From NCBI GenBank assembly GCA_002869605.1, contig PKUI01000010.1, positions 1 to 8,718 of the forward strand: a DNA stretch of 8,718 nucleotides. Direction: 5' to 3'. Position 1 is the stretch's first letter; each line of letters begins with the position of its first letter. Origin of the DNA: Desulfuromonas sp. (GTDB lineage: Bacteria > Desulfobacterota > Desulfuromonadia > Desulfuromonadales > SZUA-401). The position numbers were made by a program, and so were the translations under genes. Of this stretch, positions 1-6,664 are shown piece by piece. The notes under the pieces were generated by a model that was not told where the DNA came from, did no database searches, and worked only from the letters and a program-made list of their open reading frames with translations.

Positions 1-1572
1 CCCAAGATCAAGAAGTTCGTGGGCATCGAGGTTATTGCCCGCCCGCGCCATGATCTGAAGATTGGGGAAATGCTTTTTAGCCGTGGACACGAGCGTGCTG
101 ACCGTCGAGAAATCATCCGTAGCAATGAAAAGGATACGGGCGCTGTCTGCACCTGCCGAATGGAGAATATCCAACCGGGTGGCATCACCGTAAAAAACCT
201 TGAACCCCATCTTGCGCAGCAGATCAACCTGGTCGGAGTCGCTATCGAGGATGGTCGCTTCGACACCGTTGGCACGCAGATAACGCCCCAGGGTACTCCC
301 AAAAGAGCCGAAGCCAGCGATAATAACCGGGTGCTCGGTGTCAATGGCGTCGGCCGCCCTCTCTTCCTGCTCCGGAGTACCGAACCGTGGCAAGACCAGC
401 CGTTCGTTAATCAGCATCAAGACCGGGGTCAGGGTCATGCTGATCGCCGTTACCGCCATCAAGGTATCGGTCCAATTGCCGCCGAGGATCTCCAGTCGGT
501 CGATGAAGGCGAGCAAGACAAACGCAAATTCCCCGACCTGAGAGAGGCCGATGGCAAAAATACTGTTCTGGTCAAAAGAGAGCCGAAACAGTTTCCCGGC
601 AACAAGCAAAATGGTCGCCTTGACGGCCATGATCCCCATCACCAGGGACAAGATGACCCCGGGGCTCTCAGAGAGCAGACTGAAATTGATCGAGGCACCG
701 ACCGCAATAAAAAAGAGTCCGAGCAGCAAGCCCTTGAAGGGCTCGATATCGCTTTCGAGCTCATGGCGAAACTCGCTGTTGGCCAGGAGAACACCCGCAA
801 GGAATGCTCCGAGAGCCGGGCTCAGCCCCACCAACTGCATGATATAGGCAATGGCGACAATGATCAGCAGCGCTGCGGCAACGGATAGTTCCCGGACACT
901 CGCCTTGGTGATAATGCGGAGAAAGGGGACCACGACATAACGCCCAAGAATAAACACCACGACCACGGCCAGCAGGACTGAGCCGGCCTTCAGCCAGACC
1001 GGCAGGCCGTCAAGCAGCGTTGGACCATGCCCGTGTTCCGCAGCGGCGCCTCCCTGCAGGGCAAGAAACGGCAACAGCGCCAGTATTGGTATGACGGCAA
1101 TATCCTGAAACAGCAACACGGCAAAAGAGCTTCTTCCGGCCAGGGAGCTGCCCAGTCCCTTCTCCTTGAGGGATTGCATCACGATCGCCGTCGACGAAAG
1201 GGCCAAGGCCAGGGCCACGGCAGTAGCCCCCCGCCAGTCGAGTCCCATCAGCCTAAAGCCGCCGAACAAAACAAGGGAGGTCAGGCCCAATTGCAGCGAC
1301 CCCAACCCGAGAATGCGATTGCGCATTTTCAGGAAATGGGCCGGTTCCAGTTCGAGGCCGATCAGAAAGAGCATCATCACCACACCGAACTCGGCGAAGT
1401 GCATGATATCCTCCCCCTCATGGCCAACGAAGCCGAAACAGAAAGGACCGATGAGAATCCCCGCCAGCAGATAGCCGAGTACTGACCCCATCCCGGCACG
1501 CTTGGCTAAAGGAACGCAAACCACCGCCGCCGCAAGATACACGATGGCCTGACCCAATATCCCGCCAGTCAT
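1..1572 (-). CDS. kefC: KefC/KefB-like potassium/proton antiporter with TrkA-N domain (3' end cut by window)
   Basis: This is an inner-membrane monovalent cation:proton antiporter of the CPA2 family, the kind that exports K+ and acidifies the cytoplasm during electrophile stress. I translated it by hand: ATG at 1572, open for 524 codons to base 1 with no stop. Residues 1 to about 395 form a series of hydrophobic segments. They contain the transport-core motif FQDIAVIP (155-162) and the regulatory loop and following helix HELESDIEPFKGLLLG (270-285), close to the E. coli Kef loop. Residues 416-524 form a TrkA-N/RCK nucleotide-binding domain with GFGSFG (420-425), an acidic residue at the end of the second strand (ILDSD), and YGDATR (461-466). 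E. coli KefC is about 620 residues, so roughly 90-100 C-terminal residues are probably missing. The start overlaps the kefF stop by 4 bases (ATGA) and has the Shine-Dalgarno sequence AAAGGA six bases upstream. KefB and KefC cannot be told apart securely; the KefF-like partner favours KefC. Confidence 0.93.
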   Translation of the reverse strand, partial: MTGGILGQAIVYLAAAVVCVPLAKRAGMGSVLGYLLAGILIGPFCFGFVGHEGEDIMHFAEFGVVMMLFLIGLELEPAHFLKMRNRILGLGSLQLGLTSLVLFGGFRLMGLDWRGATAVALALALSSTAIVMQSLKEKGLGSSLAGRSSFAVLLFQDIAVIPILALLPFLALQGGAAAEHGHGPTLLDGLPVWLKAGSVLLAVVVVFILGRYVVVPFLRIITKASVRELSVAAALLIIVAIAYIMQLVGLSPALGAFLAGVLLANSEFRHELESDIEPFKGLLLGLFFIAVGASINFSLLSESPGVILSLVMGIMAVKATILLVAGKLFRLSFDQNSIFAIGLSQVGEFAFVLLAFIDRLEILGGNWTDTLMAVTAISMTLTPVLMLINERLVLPRFGTPEQEERAADAIDTEHPVIIAGFGSFGSTLGRYLRANGVEATILDSDSDQVDLLRKMGFKVFYGDATRLDILHSAGADSARILFIATDDFSTVSTLVSTAKKHFPNLQIMARAGNNLDAHELLDLG

Positions 1573-2177
1573 GACTGTTCCTTTCCACTCAGGTCGGTGA
1601 TCCAGTCATTCAGAAACGTATGTTGCCTGATTGTTTCAAGGGGAGGAGAGTCTGCCAGTGCCACGAGCACCTGCCTGTACTGCTCGGCATAGTTCGCCAA
1701 CATGCTGTCATTCAAAAGATAGGTTCCCTGGACCGCAAAAGGTGGCAGCCAAGTCATCCGGCAGAGGTTGGAGGACTGCTCCAGGGGGCGCAGCAATTCC
1801 CCTACGGTGTAGCGATTGAAACCGCCGTGGGAATAGCTTTCGCGGGTTCCCCCGGAGGTAATCGCGCAGAAAATCTGCTTGCCGACGAGGTTTCCAGCCC
1901 CCTCCCCGTGTGCCCAGCCATGTTCAAAAACCAGGTCCACCCATTGCTTGATCATGGCCGGTGCCCCATACAGATAAAACGGGCTGTGCCAGACAATGAT
2001 CTGATGGGAAAGCAAAAGCTCCTGCTCACGCGCGACATCGATATTGAAGTCCGGGTAGTTTTCGTAGAGATCATGGATGGTAATGAACGGCTGATCTCGA
2101 AGTCCGTCCAGCAAGGCCTTGTTGGTTCGAGAATTTTCGTAGCGCGGATGCGCGAAGAGAATCAGTACCTTTTTCAT
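1569..2177 (-). CDS. kefF: KefF-like NAD(P)H quinone reductase, ancillary to the Kef antiporter
   Basis: This is a flavodoxin-fold (NQO1/modulator-of-drug-activity type) FMN oxidoreductase of 202 residues. In E. coli such proteins bind the cytoplasmic face of KefC or KefB, are needed for full efflux activity, and also reduce quinones. Seen in the sequence: an N-terminal strand ending LILFAHP, then TIHDLYENYPDFNID, IVWHSPFYLYGAPAMIKQW, a glycine-rich segment around HGWAHGEGAGNLVGK, AITSGG, and CRMTWLPPFA. These blocks follow E. coli KefF/KefG in order. An in-frame ATG at 2219 would add 14 residues, but the family begins at MKKVLILFAHP. A good promoter lies between the two ATGs, downstream of the 2219 start, so I chose 2177. 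Its TGA overlaps the antiporter ATG by 4 bases, indicating translational coupling as in E. coli kefFC. Confidence 0.9.
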   Translation of the reverse strand: MKKVLILFAHPRYENSRTNKALLDGLRDQPFITIHDLYENYPDFNIDVAREQELLLSHQIIVWHSPFYLYGAPAMIKQWVDLVFEHGWAHGEGAGNLVGKQIFCAITSGGTRESYSHGGFNRYTVGELLRPLEQSSNLCRMTWLPPFAVQGTYLLNDSMLANYAEQYRQVLVALADSPPLETIRQHTFLNDWITDLSGKEQS

Positions 2178-2413
2178 GCCACAAGGTATATGCAAATGCA
2201 CGGTTGAAGTCAAGGCCATCTATCCAGATAAATCCATGCAATTTCAAGAGGTTGACCACTGAAGGTAACGACGGACATCGCCTCGAGCAGAGAATCCAAG
2301 GGGAAGATAAGTGAGTTTGAGCAGGCAGAAACGGTAGGAGTCCCATCGTCAGCTACTCCAGCCTAGACCTACCCCCCCGGCGCTGAACCGAAAAAAACAG
2401 CTAGCGGCTCATC
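2178..2413. other. Intergenic region between the lipid operon and kefFC
   Basis: This stretch lies between the phosphopantetheinyl transferase stop and the kefF start. Besides the kefF promoter it holds a C7 run (2372-2378), an A7 run (2391-2397, a T7 on the coding strand just past the stop) and a weak inverted repeat, GGTAGG at 2333-2338 with CCTACC at 2368-2373. I see no convincing gene, RNA or intrinsic terminator in it. Confidence 0.6.
2185..2213 (-). promoter_or_regulatory. Candidate sigma70 promoter for kefFC
   Basis: On the minus strand TTGACT (2213-2208, 5 of 6 to consensus) is followed after exactly 17 bases by TATACC (2190-2185, 4 of 6). Only 7 bases separate the -10 box from the ATG at 2177, so transcription would start at or within a base or two of the start codon. 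Direct repeats of CCTTG (2215-2211 and 2186-2182) flank the spacer and could be operator half-sites. No experimental support is available here. Confidence 0.5.
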
Positions 2414-3127
2414 TCAGCAAGGATCCTCGTACCCCAGGTCCCAACGCTGCACCCGTTTGACCTTCGCAGTCACGGCCAATGCGCCGAGATAGCCGCAGCT
2501 GAGGGCAAAAGATCTCAGCACCCAGCCGTCCTGAGAACTCGTTTGAGCGGCAGTAAAACCGCCCCCCTGGGCCTTCAAAAGCGCCTCTTTCCGGGTCCAG
2601 ATCCGGTAAAACGCCCGCCGCCTCCGTAGTTCCGGATAACGCTTCCAACATTCTACTTCCGCAGGCGAAAAATAGTGCTCTGCCACCTTGTCGTACCCGA
2701 GCTCAGGATCGATCAGCTCGACATCGACTCCAAGCTCACTCCCTGCGCTAATCGCAAACACCCCCCATAATCCGGCATGCGAAAGATTAAAGCGGAAGGT
2801 TTGATGCGGCGGGGCTCCCAGGCTCGGCTTTCCATGCTCCCCGTAACAGAACTCCAGGGTTTTGGGAGCCAAAGCGAAATAGCGCGCGAGGACCTGGCGC
2901 AGGCGTGCGCGCCCCACGATGAAACGGGCACGCTTCACAGGATCGATCAGACGCGCGGCCCGGTTCAGCTCATCAGGGCAAAGCAGCTGCTTGAGGCGCG
3001 GCAGTTCGGACTCGGGAGGATCTAGACGGAAACGCCAGAGGTCGACCCGGCCGCCAGATAGAGAAGGGGTTTCTGGGGGAGACCGCCAGGGACTGAGCGG
3101 GAGATGAGCTAATGGTTCGCAAGCCAT
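2414..3127 (-). CDS. Sfp-type 4'-phosphopantetheinyl transferase
   Basis: This enzyme transfers the phosphopantetheine arm of CoA to a conserved serine of acyl-carrier-protein domains, which is essential for PUFA synthases, polyketide synthases and NRPSs. The 237-residue length is normal for the Sfp/AcpT group. The characteristic blocks are all present: GEHGKPSL (97-104), FNLSHA (113-118), the metal-binding GVDVE (133-137, Asp135 and Glu137) and the catalytic WTRKEALLKA (177-186, Glu181 and Lys185). The ATG overlaps the end of oleD by 19 bases. An AAGG sits too close to the start to be a good ribosome site, but GGAG lies about 13 bases upstream, so translation may depend on coupling to oleD. 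Because the PfaC-like synthase lies in the same transcription unit, the likely substrate is the carrier-domain array of that synthase (a PfaE-like role). That role is inference; no carrier protein is visible in this window. Confidence 0.93.
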   Translation of the reverse strand: MACEPLAHLPLSPWRSPPETPSLSGGRVDLWRFRLDPPESELPRLKQLLCPDELNRAARLIDPVKRARFIVGRARLRQVLARYFALAPKTLEFCYGEHGKPSLGAPPHQTFRFNLSHAGLWGVFAISAGSELGVDVELIDPELGYDKVAEHYFSPAEVECWKRYPELRRRRAFYRIWTRKEALLKAQGGGFTAAQTSSQDGWVLRSFALSCGYLGALAVTAKVKRVQRWDLGYEDPC

Positions 3128-4098
3128 GCCTTGAGTCGCTCCAGCCCCTGGTCGATGCTGATCTCGGGGACATAACCGAAATCCCGCCGCGCGGCGCTGA
3201 TATCGAACCAGTGGGCGGTCGAAAGTTCCCGGGCCACGAAGCGGGTCATGCGCGGTTCTCCCGGCAGCCTCAGCAACCCGTAGACTTTTTCCAGAACCGC
3301 TCCTACCACGTACGCCAGGCGCGGCGAGATGCTCCCGCGCACCGGCGGGATGCCGCCGGCGGCGAGGATACGGTCGACCATCTCCCAGACCGGCAGCGGC
3401 TCATCCTGGGAGATGAAGTAGACCTTGCCGGCGACCGGCGAGCCGGCGTCCAGATGCTCAGCGGCCTGCAGGTGGGCCTGCGCGGCGTTGTCGATATAGA
3501 TGGTGTCGACCAGGCAGTCGCGTTCGCCGATGCGGCGCAACGCCCCCTTGGCGCCCCGCTCGAGGATGCGCGGCGTAAGGTGGTTGTCCTCCGGTCCCCA
3601 GATCAGGTGGGGGCGTAGCGAGACCGTCGCCAGCTGCGCACCGTTGGCCGCCACCACCAACTGCTCGGCTTCGGCCTTGGTCTGCGGGTAGAAGGCTTCG
3701 AAGTGTTCGGGGTAGGGAACCGACTCGTCGACCCCCTCCATGTCGCCACCGTCAAACACCACGCTCGGCGAGCTGGTGTAGACCAGCTTGCTGACCCCCT
3801 GCGCACGGCAGGCGTCAATCACATTGCGCGTACCGACCACGTTGGTGCGGTAGAACGCCTCGTATGCCCCCCACACCCCTGCCTTGGCGGCGACGTGGAA
3901 AACGATGTCGCAGCCGGCAGCGGCACGCGCCACAGCAATCGCGTCGTCGAGCTCGCCCTGGCAGTGTTCGATCCCAAGCGTCGCCAGTTCGGGATAGGGG
4001 TTGCGGGAAAAGCTGCGCACCGCATCGCCCCGCTCGAGCAGCTGCTTGACGATCGCCTTGCCGAGGAAGCCGCCACCACCGGTCACCAGCGCCTTCAT
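3109..4098 (-). CDS. oleD: OleD, NAD(P)H-dependent 2-alkyl-3-keto acid reductase
   Basis: A 329-residue extended short-chain dehydrogenase/epimerase-type protein. In the olefin pathway OleD reduces the 2-alkyl-3-keto acid made by OleA to the 2-alkyl-3-hydroxy acid. The Rossmann nucleotide-binding motif GGGGFLG lies at residues 7-13, VFHVAAKAGVWG at 66-77, the catalytic-serine region TSSPSVVF at 108-115, and the active-site YPQTK at 137-141 (Tyr137, Lys141). The ATG at 4098 overlaps the oleC TGA by 4 bases and is preceded by AGGAG eight bases upstream. An in-frame extension to 4296 exists but lies wholly inside oleC and precedes the Rossmann fold, so it is not used. OleB, OleC and OleD of other bacteria form a multi-protein assembly, which fits their tight packing here. 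Confidence 0.95.
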   Translation of the reverse strand: MKALVTGGGGFLGKAIVKQLLERGDAVRSFSRNPYPELATLGIEHCQGELDDAIAVARAAAGCDIVFHVAAKAGVWGAYEAFYRTNVVGTRNVIDACRAQGVSKLVYTSSPSVVFDGGDMEGVDESVPYPEHFEAFYPQTKAEAEQLVVAANGAQLATVSLRPHLIWGPEDNHLTPRILERGAKGALRRIGERDCLVDTIYIDNAAQAHLQAAEHLDAGSPVAGKVYFISQDEPLPVWEMVDRILAAGGIPPVRGSISPRLAYVVGAVLEKVYGLLRLPGEPRMTRFVARELSTAHWFDISAARRDFGYVPEISIDQGLERLKAWLANH

Positions 4099-5768
4099 GA
4101 CAGCTGCTCCTGTGCCCAGACGGCGAGCTTCTCGCGGAAGATCTTGGCGTTGTGGCGGATATCGACCGGGAAGTCGGGATGGAAAAGGATCTCGCCGATG
4201 CTTTGGGTGTGCGCGTGTGCTGCTCCGATCTCCAGCAGTTCGGTGCGGATGCGTGACTGCTCGGATGCCGCGACCTGTTTCTCCAACTCCACGCACAGTA
4301 CCGGGCGCTGCTGGCCCGGTTCACCGACCCCGACCAGGGCGGTGCGGAAGACCTCGGCGTGGGTATTAAAGACCGCTTCGCAGGGGATGGTGAACAGGGT
4401 CTCGTCGCCGCTAATTACGCGGTGCGCCTTGCGCCCACAGAACCAGACGCGCCCCCTGGCGTCGCGGTAACCAAGGTCGCCCATGCGGTGATAGAAACCG
4501 TGCGCGGTATCGTCAGCGACGGCAATCTTGCCAAACTGCGTGGAGGTCTCGCGGTTGAAGTAGCTGCGCGTCACCTGCGGACCCTTGACGGTGATCTCGC
4601 CGATTTCTCCGTCGGCGAGCACCAGACTCTCGTCCCAGCGCTCGATCGGCGCATCGCTGATGCGGATGATCTTGAGGTCGATATTCGGCACCGGCACACC
4701 GACGCAGACCCCCTCCCCCCGGTCGGTAGCGGCCCGTGTTTCACCGAGGATTTCGCGGCTACCGATCGAGCAGACCGGCAACGCCTCGGTAGCGCCGTAG
4801 GGGGTAAACACCTCGGCAGGATCACCGAGCATCGCGGCGAAACGGGCCAGCACCGTCGCCGGCACCGGCGCGCCGGCAGAGATCGCGCGCTTGAGGCTCG
4901 GCAGCGTAAGACCATGCTCTTCGCCGTAGCGACCGACGCGGTTGATCAGCGCCGGCGAACCGAACATGGTGGTGACCTGGAACTTGTCGATCGCCGCGAA
5001 GATCTTGACCGGGTCGACTCCGGCCGGACGGGTAAAGTCCATCTCCGGCACCACCGAACTCATGCCGAGGGCGGGGGCGAACAGGGCGAACAGCGGGAAG
5101 GTCGGCAGGTCGATCTCGCCGGGGCGGATGTCGTAGACCTGGCGCAGCATCTCGACCTGGGCGGAAAAATTACCGTGGCTGTAGACCGCGCCCTTCGGCA
5201 CCCCGGTGCTGCCGCTGGTAAACAGGATCGCCGCCGTCTCGTCACCTTCGACCTCGGCCGTTGCATAGTCGACCTCGGCGGGAAGCGTCGCCAGCTGCTT
5301 CGCCAGGCTGGTACCACCCCACAGCAGGCGCCGACCGACGGTCACCAGGATCTTCAGGGTCGGCTTGCCCCAGCCGAGCAGCACGCGCGCCAGGTGCGCC
5401 TTGGGGATGCCGAGAAACGCCTGCGGCTGGGCCTCGGCGAGGCAGGTCTTGAGGTTTTTAACCCCCATGCCGGGATCAACCAGCACCGGCACCGCGCCGA
5501 CCTTGAACAGCGCGAAGGTCAGGGCGAAAAACTCGAAACCGGGGGTCACCATCAGCACGGTGCGGACACCGCGACGGATGCCGAGATCCTCGAGGGCACG
5601 GGCACGGCGGTTACTGGCGCGATCGAGCTCGGCGAAGGTAAAGCTTTGATGCAGGGGCTGTCCCTGGCGGTCCTGCCCGACCGGGATATGGATCGCCGGC
5701 GTATCGGGCTGCAGGGCTGCCATCTTCGGCAGGTAGGCTGCGACATTGAGGGGGGCTGTGGCGCTCAC
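4095..5768 (-). CDS. oleC: OleC, ATP-dependent beta-lactone synthetase (adenylate-forming family)
   Basis: A 557-residue member of the acyl-CoA synthetase/AMP-ligase superfamily. OleC proteins use ATP to cyclise the 2-alkyl-3-hydroxy acid from OleD into a beta-lactone, rather than making a CoA thioester. Motifs: the ATP-binding loop FTSGSTGVPKG (183-193), SAGAPVP (297-303), the adenine-contact TPYGATEA (322-329), the hinge and ribose-binding MGDLGYRDARGRVWFCGRK (429-447), and a C-terminal NAKIFREKL (540-548) carrying the expected lysine. The open frame extends to 5906 within oleB, but sequence matching the family begins at the GTG at 5768. That codon overlaps the oleB TGA by 4 bases (GTGA). 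It has no visible Shine-Dalgarno sequence, so reinitiation after oleB is likely. The presence of separate OleA, B and D distinguishes it from an ordinary fatty-acyl-CoA ligase. Confidence 0.94.
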   Translation of the reverse strand: MSATAPLNVAAYLPKMAALQPDTPAIHIPVGQDRQGQPLHQSFTFAELDRASNRRARALEDLGIRRGVRTVLMVTPGFEFFALTFALFKVGAVPVLVDPGMGVKNLKTCLAEAQPQAFLGIPKAHLARVLLGWGKPTLKILVTVGRRLLWGGTSLAKQLATLPAEVDYATAEVEGDETAAILFTSGSTGVPKGAVYSHGNFSAQVEMLRQVYDIRPGEIDLPTFPLFALFAPALGMSSVVPEMDFTRPAGVDPVKIFAAIDKFQVTTMFGSPALINRVGRYGEEHGLTLPSLKRAISAGAPVPATVLARFAAMLGDPAEVFTPYGATEALPVCSIGSREILGETRAATDRGEGVCVGVPVPNIDLKIIRISDAPIERWDESLVLADGEIGEITVKGPQVTRSYFNRETSTQFGKIAVADDTAHGFYHRMGDLGYRDARGRVWFCGRKAHRVISGDETLFTIPCEAVFNTHAEVFRTALVGVGEPGQQRPVLCVELEKQVAASEQSRIRTELLEIGAAHAHTQSIGEILFHPDFPVDIRHNAKIFREKLAVWAQEQLS

Positions 5769-6664
5769 GACGCGTCGGCGGAAAGCGGATGGGCTTGCAG
5801 GAACTGCTCGATGATCGGGATCACCTCGTCCTTGGCGTCCTCGAGGATGTAATGCCCGCAGTCGGCAAAGGCATGCACCTCGGCGTGCGGGAAGCGGCGC
5901 TGCCACTCGGCAAGAAAATGGCGGTCAAAGACGAAATCCTTCAACCCCCAGCAGATGGTCATCGGCAGGTTGGTGAAACGGCCCAGCCCCTCCTCGACCT
6001 CGCTGATCAGTGCATAACCGGGATCCCCCTGCTTGAGCGGGATATCCTGCACGAACTTGAGGGTCGCGATGCGGTTGCTCGTGGTGTCGTAGGGGGCGCA
6101 GTAGGCGCCGCGCAGCGCCTCGGGCATCGGGTTGCGCTTGCAGCCGACACGCGACGCCATCAGCGCAAACATGTTGAGCTTGAGCACCAGGAATCTGCCG
6201 AGCGCGGTGTCGCGACAGATCTTCAGCGCCAGCGGGAACTTCTTGCTCGCCGGCAGGTGGAAAGCGGCGGTGTTCAGGATCACCAGACGCGCGATCCGCT
6301 CCGGGTGGCGCGAGGCGTAGGCCATGCCGATCATGCCGCCCCAGTCATGCACCACCAGGGTGATCTTCTCGCGAACACCAAGATGCTCGAGCAGCGCCTC
6401 GAGGTCGTCGACCCGCCGCTCCAGGGTGTAGGGGTAGTCGTCGGCCGACGGCTTGTCCGAGAGTCCGCAGCCGATATGGTCGGGGACAATGACACGATAA
6501 TTTTCGCGCAACGTCTTGGCCAGGTCGCGGTAGTAAAACGACCAGCTCGGGTTGCCGTGGACCATCACCACCGGGTTGCCCTGCCCCTCGTCGAGGTAGT
6601 GGTAGCGCAGACCGTCACGGTCGAGGAAACGGTTCTTAAAGGGGTAGAGATTGTCCATTACCAT
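5765..6664 (-). CDS. oleB: OleB, beta-lactone decarboxylase (alpha/beta hydrolase, haloalkane-dehalogenase-like)
   Basis: A 299-residue alpha/beta hydrolase. OleB removes CO2 from the cis-beta-lactone made by OleC to give the final cis-alkene. Seen: the oxyanion-hole HGNPSW (36-41), the nucleophile elbow VVHDWGG with Asp107 in place of the usual serine (typical of the dehalogenase/OleB branch), a candidate acid in WGLKDFVF (Asp243), and the catalytic His271 in DCGHYILED. The start is uncertain by two codons: ATG at 6664, inside oleA, or ATG at 6658, which overlaps the oleA stop by one base (TAATG). Neither has a strong ribosome site. In some bacteria oleB and oleC are fused; here they are separate, with a 4-base overlap. 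Confidence 0.93.
   Translation of the reverse strand: MVMDNLYPFKNRFLDRDGLRYHYLDEGQGNPVVMVHGNPSWSFYYRDLAKTLRENYRVIVPDHIGCGLSDKPSADDYPYTLERRVDDLEALLEHLGVREKITLVVHDWGGMIGMAYASRHPERIARLVILNTAAFHLPASKKFPLALKICRDTALGRFLVLKLNMFALMASRVGCKRNPMPEALRGAYCAPYDTTSNRIATLKFVQDIPLKQGDPGYALISEVEEGLGRFTNLPMTICWGLKDFVFDRHFLAEWQRRFPHAEVHAFADCGHYILEDAKDEVIPIIEQFLQAHPLSADAS

Noticed and set aside
19..888. Plus-strand open frame of 289 codons
   Set aside because: Antisense to the well-supported Kef antiporter; composition is highly charged and low in hydrophobics, with no family resemblance.
2071..2346. Minus-strand open frame of 91 codons upstream of and overlapping kefF
   Set aside because: Overlaps kefF in another frame, has no ribosome site or recognisable motif, and extends over the promoter region.
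2333..2373. Inverted repeat GGTAGG / CCTACC
   Set aside because: Six base pairs with a loop of about 29 bases and no following T run; likely chance.
2391..2413. Possible intrinsic terminator after the PPTase (T7 run on the minus strand)
   Set aside because: The T run is preceded by only a 3-base-pair AGC/GCT stem, too weak for a Rho-independent terminator.
4095..5768. OleC as an ordinary long-chain fatty acyl-CoA ligase
   Set aside because: Motifs alone would allow it, but the position between oleB and oleD with 4-base overlaps and the separate OleA make the beta-lactone synthetase assignment much more likely.
4359..5852. Long plus-strand open frame of 497 codons
   Set aside because: It lies entirely antisense to oleC and its neighbours, is rich in Arg/His/Gln/Gly with no recognisable domain, and is a typical mirror frame of a GC-rich gene.
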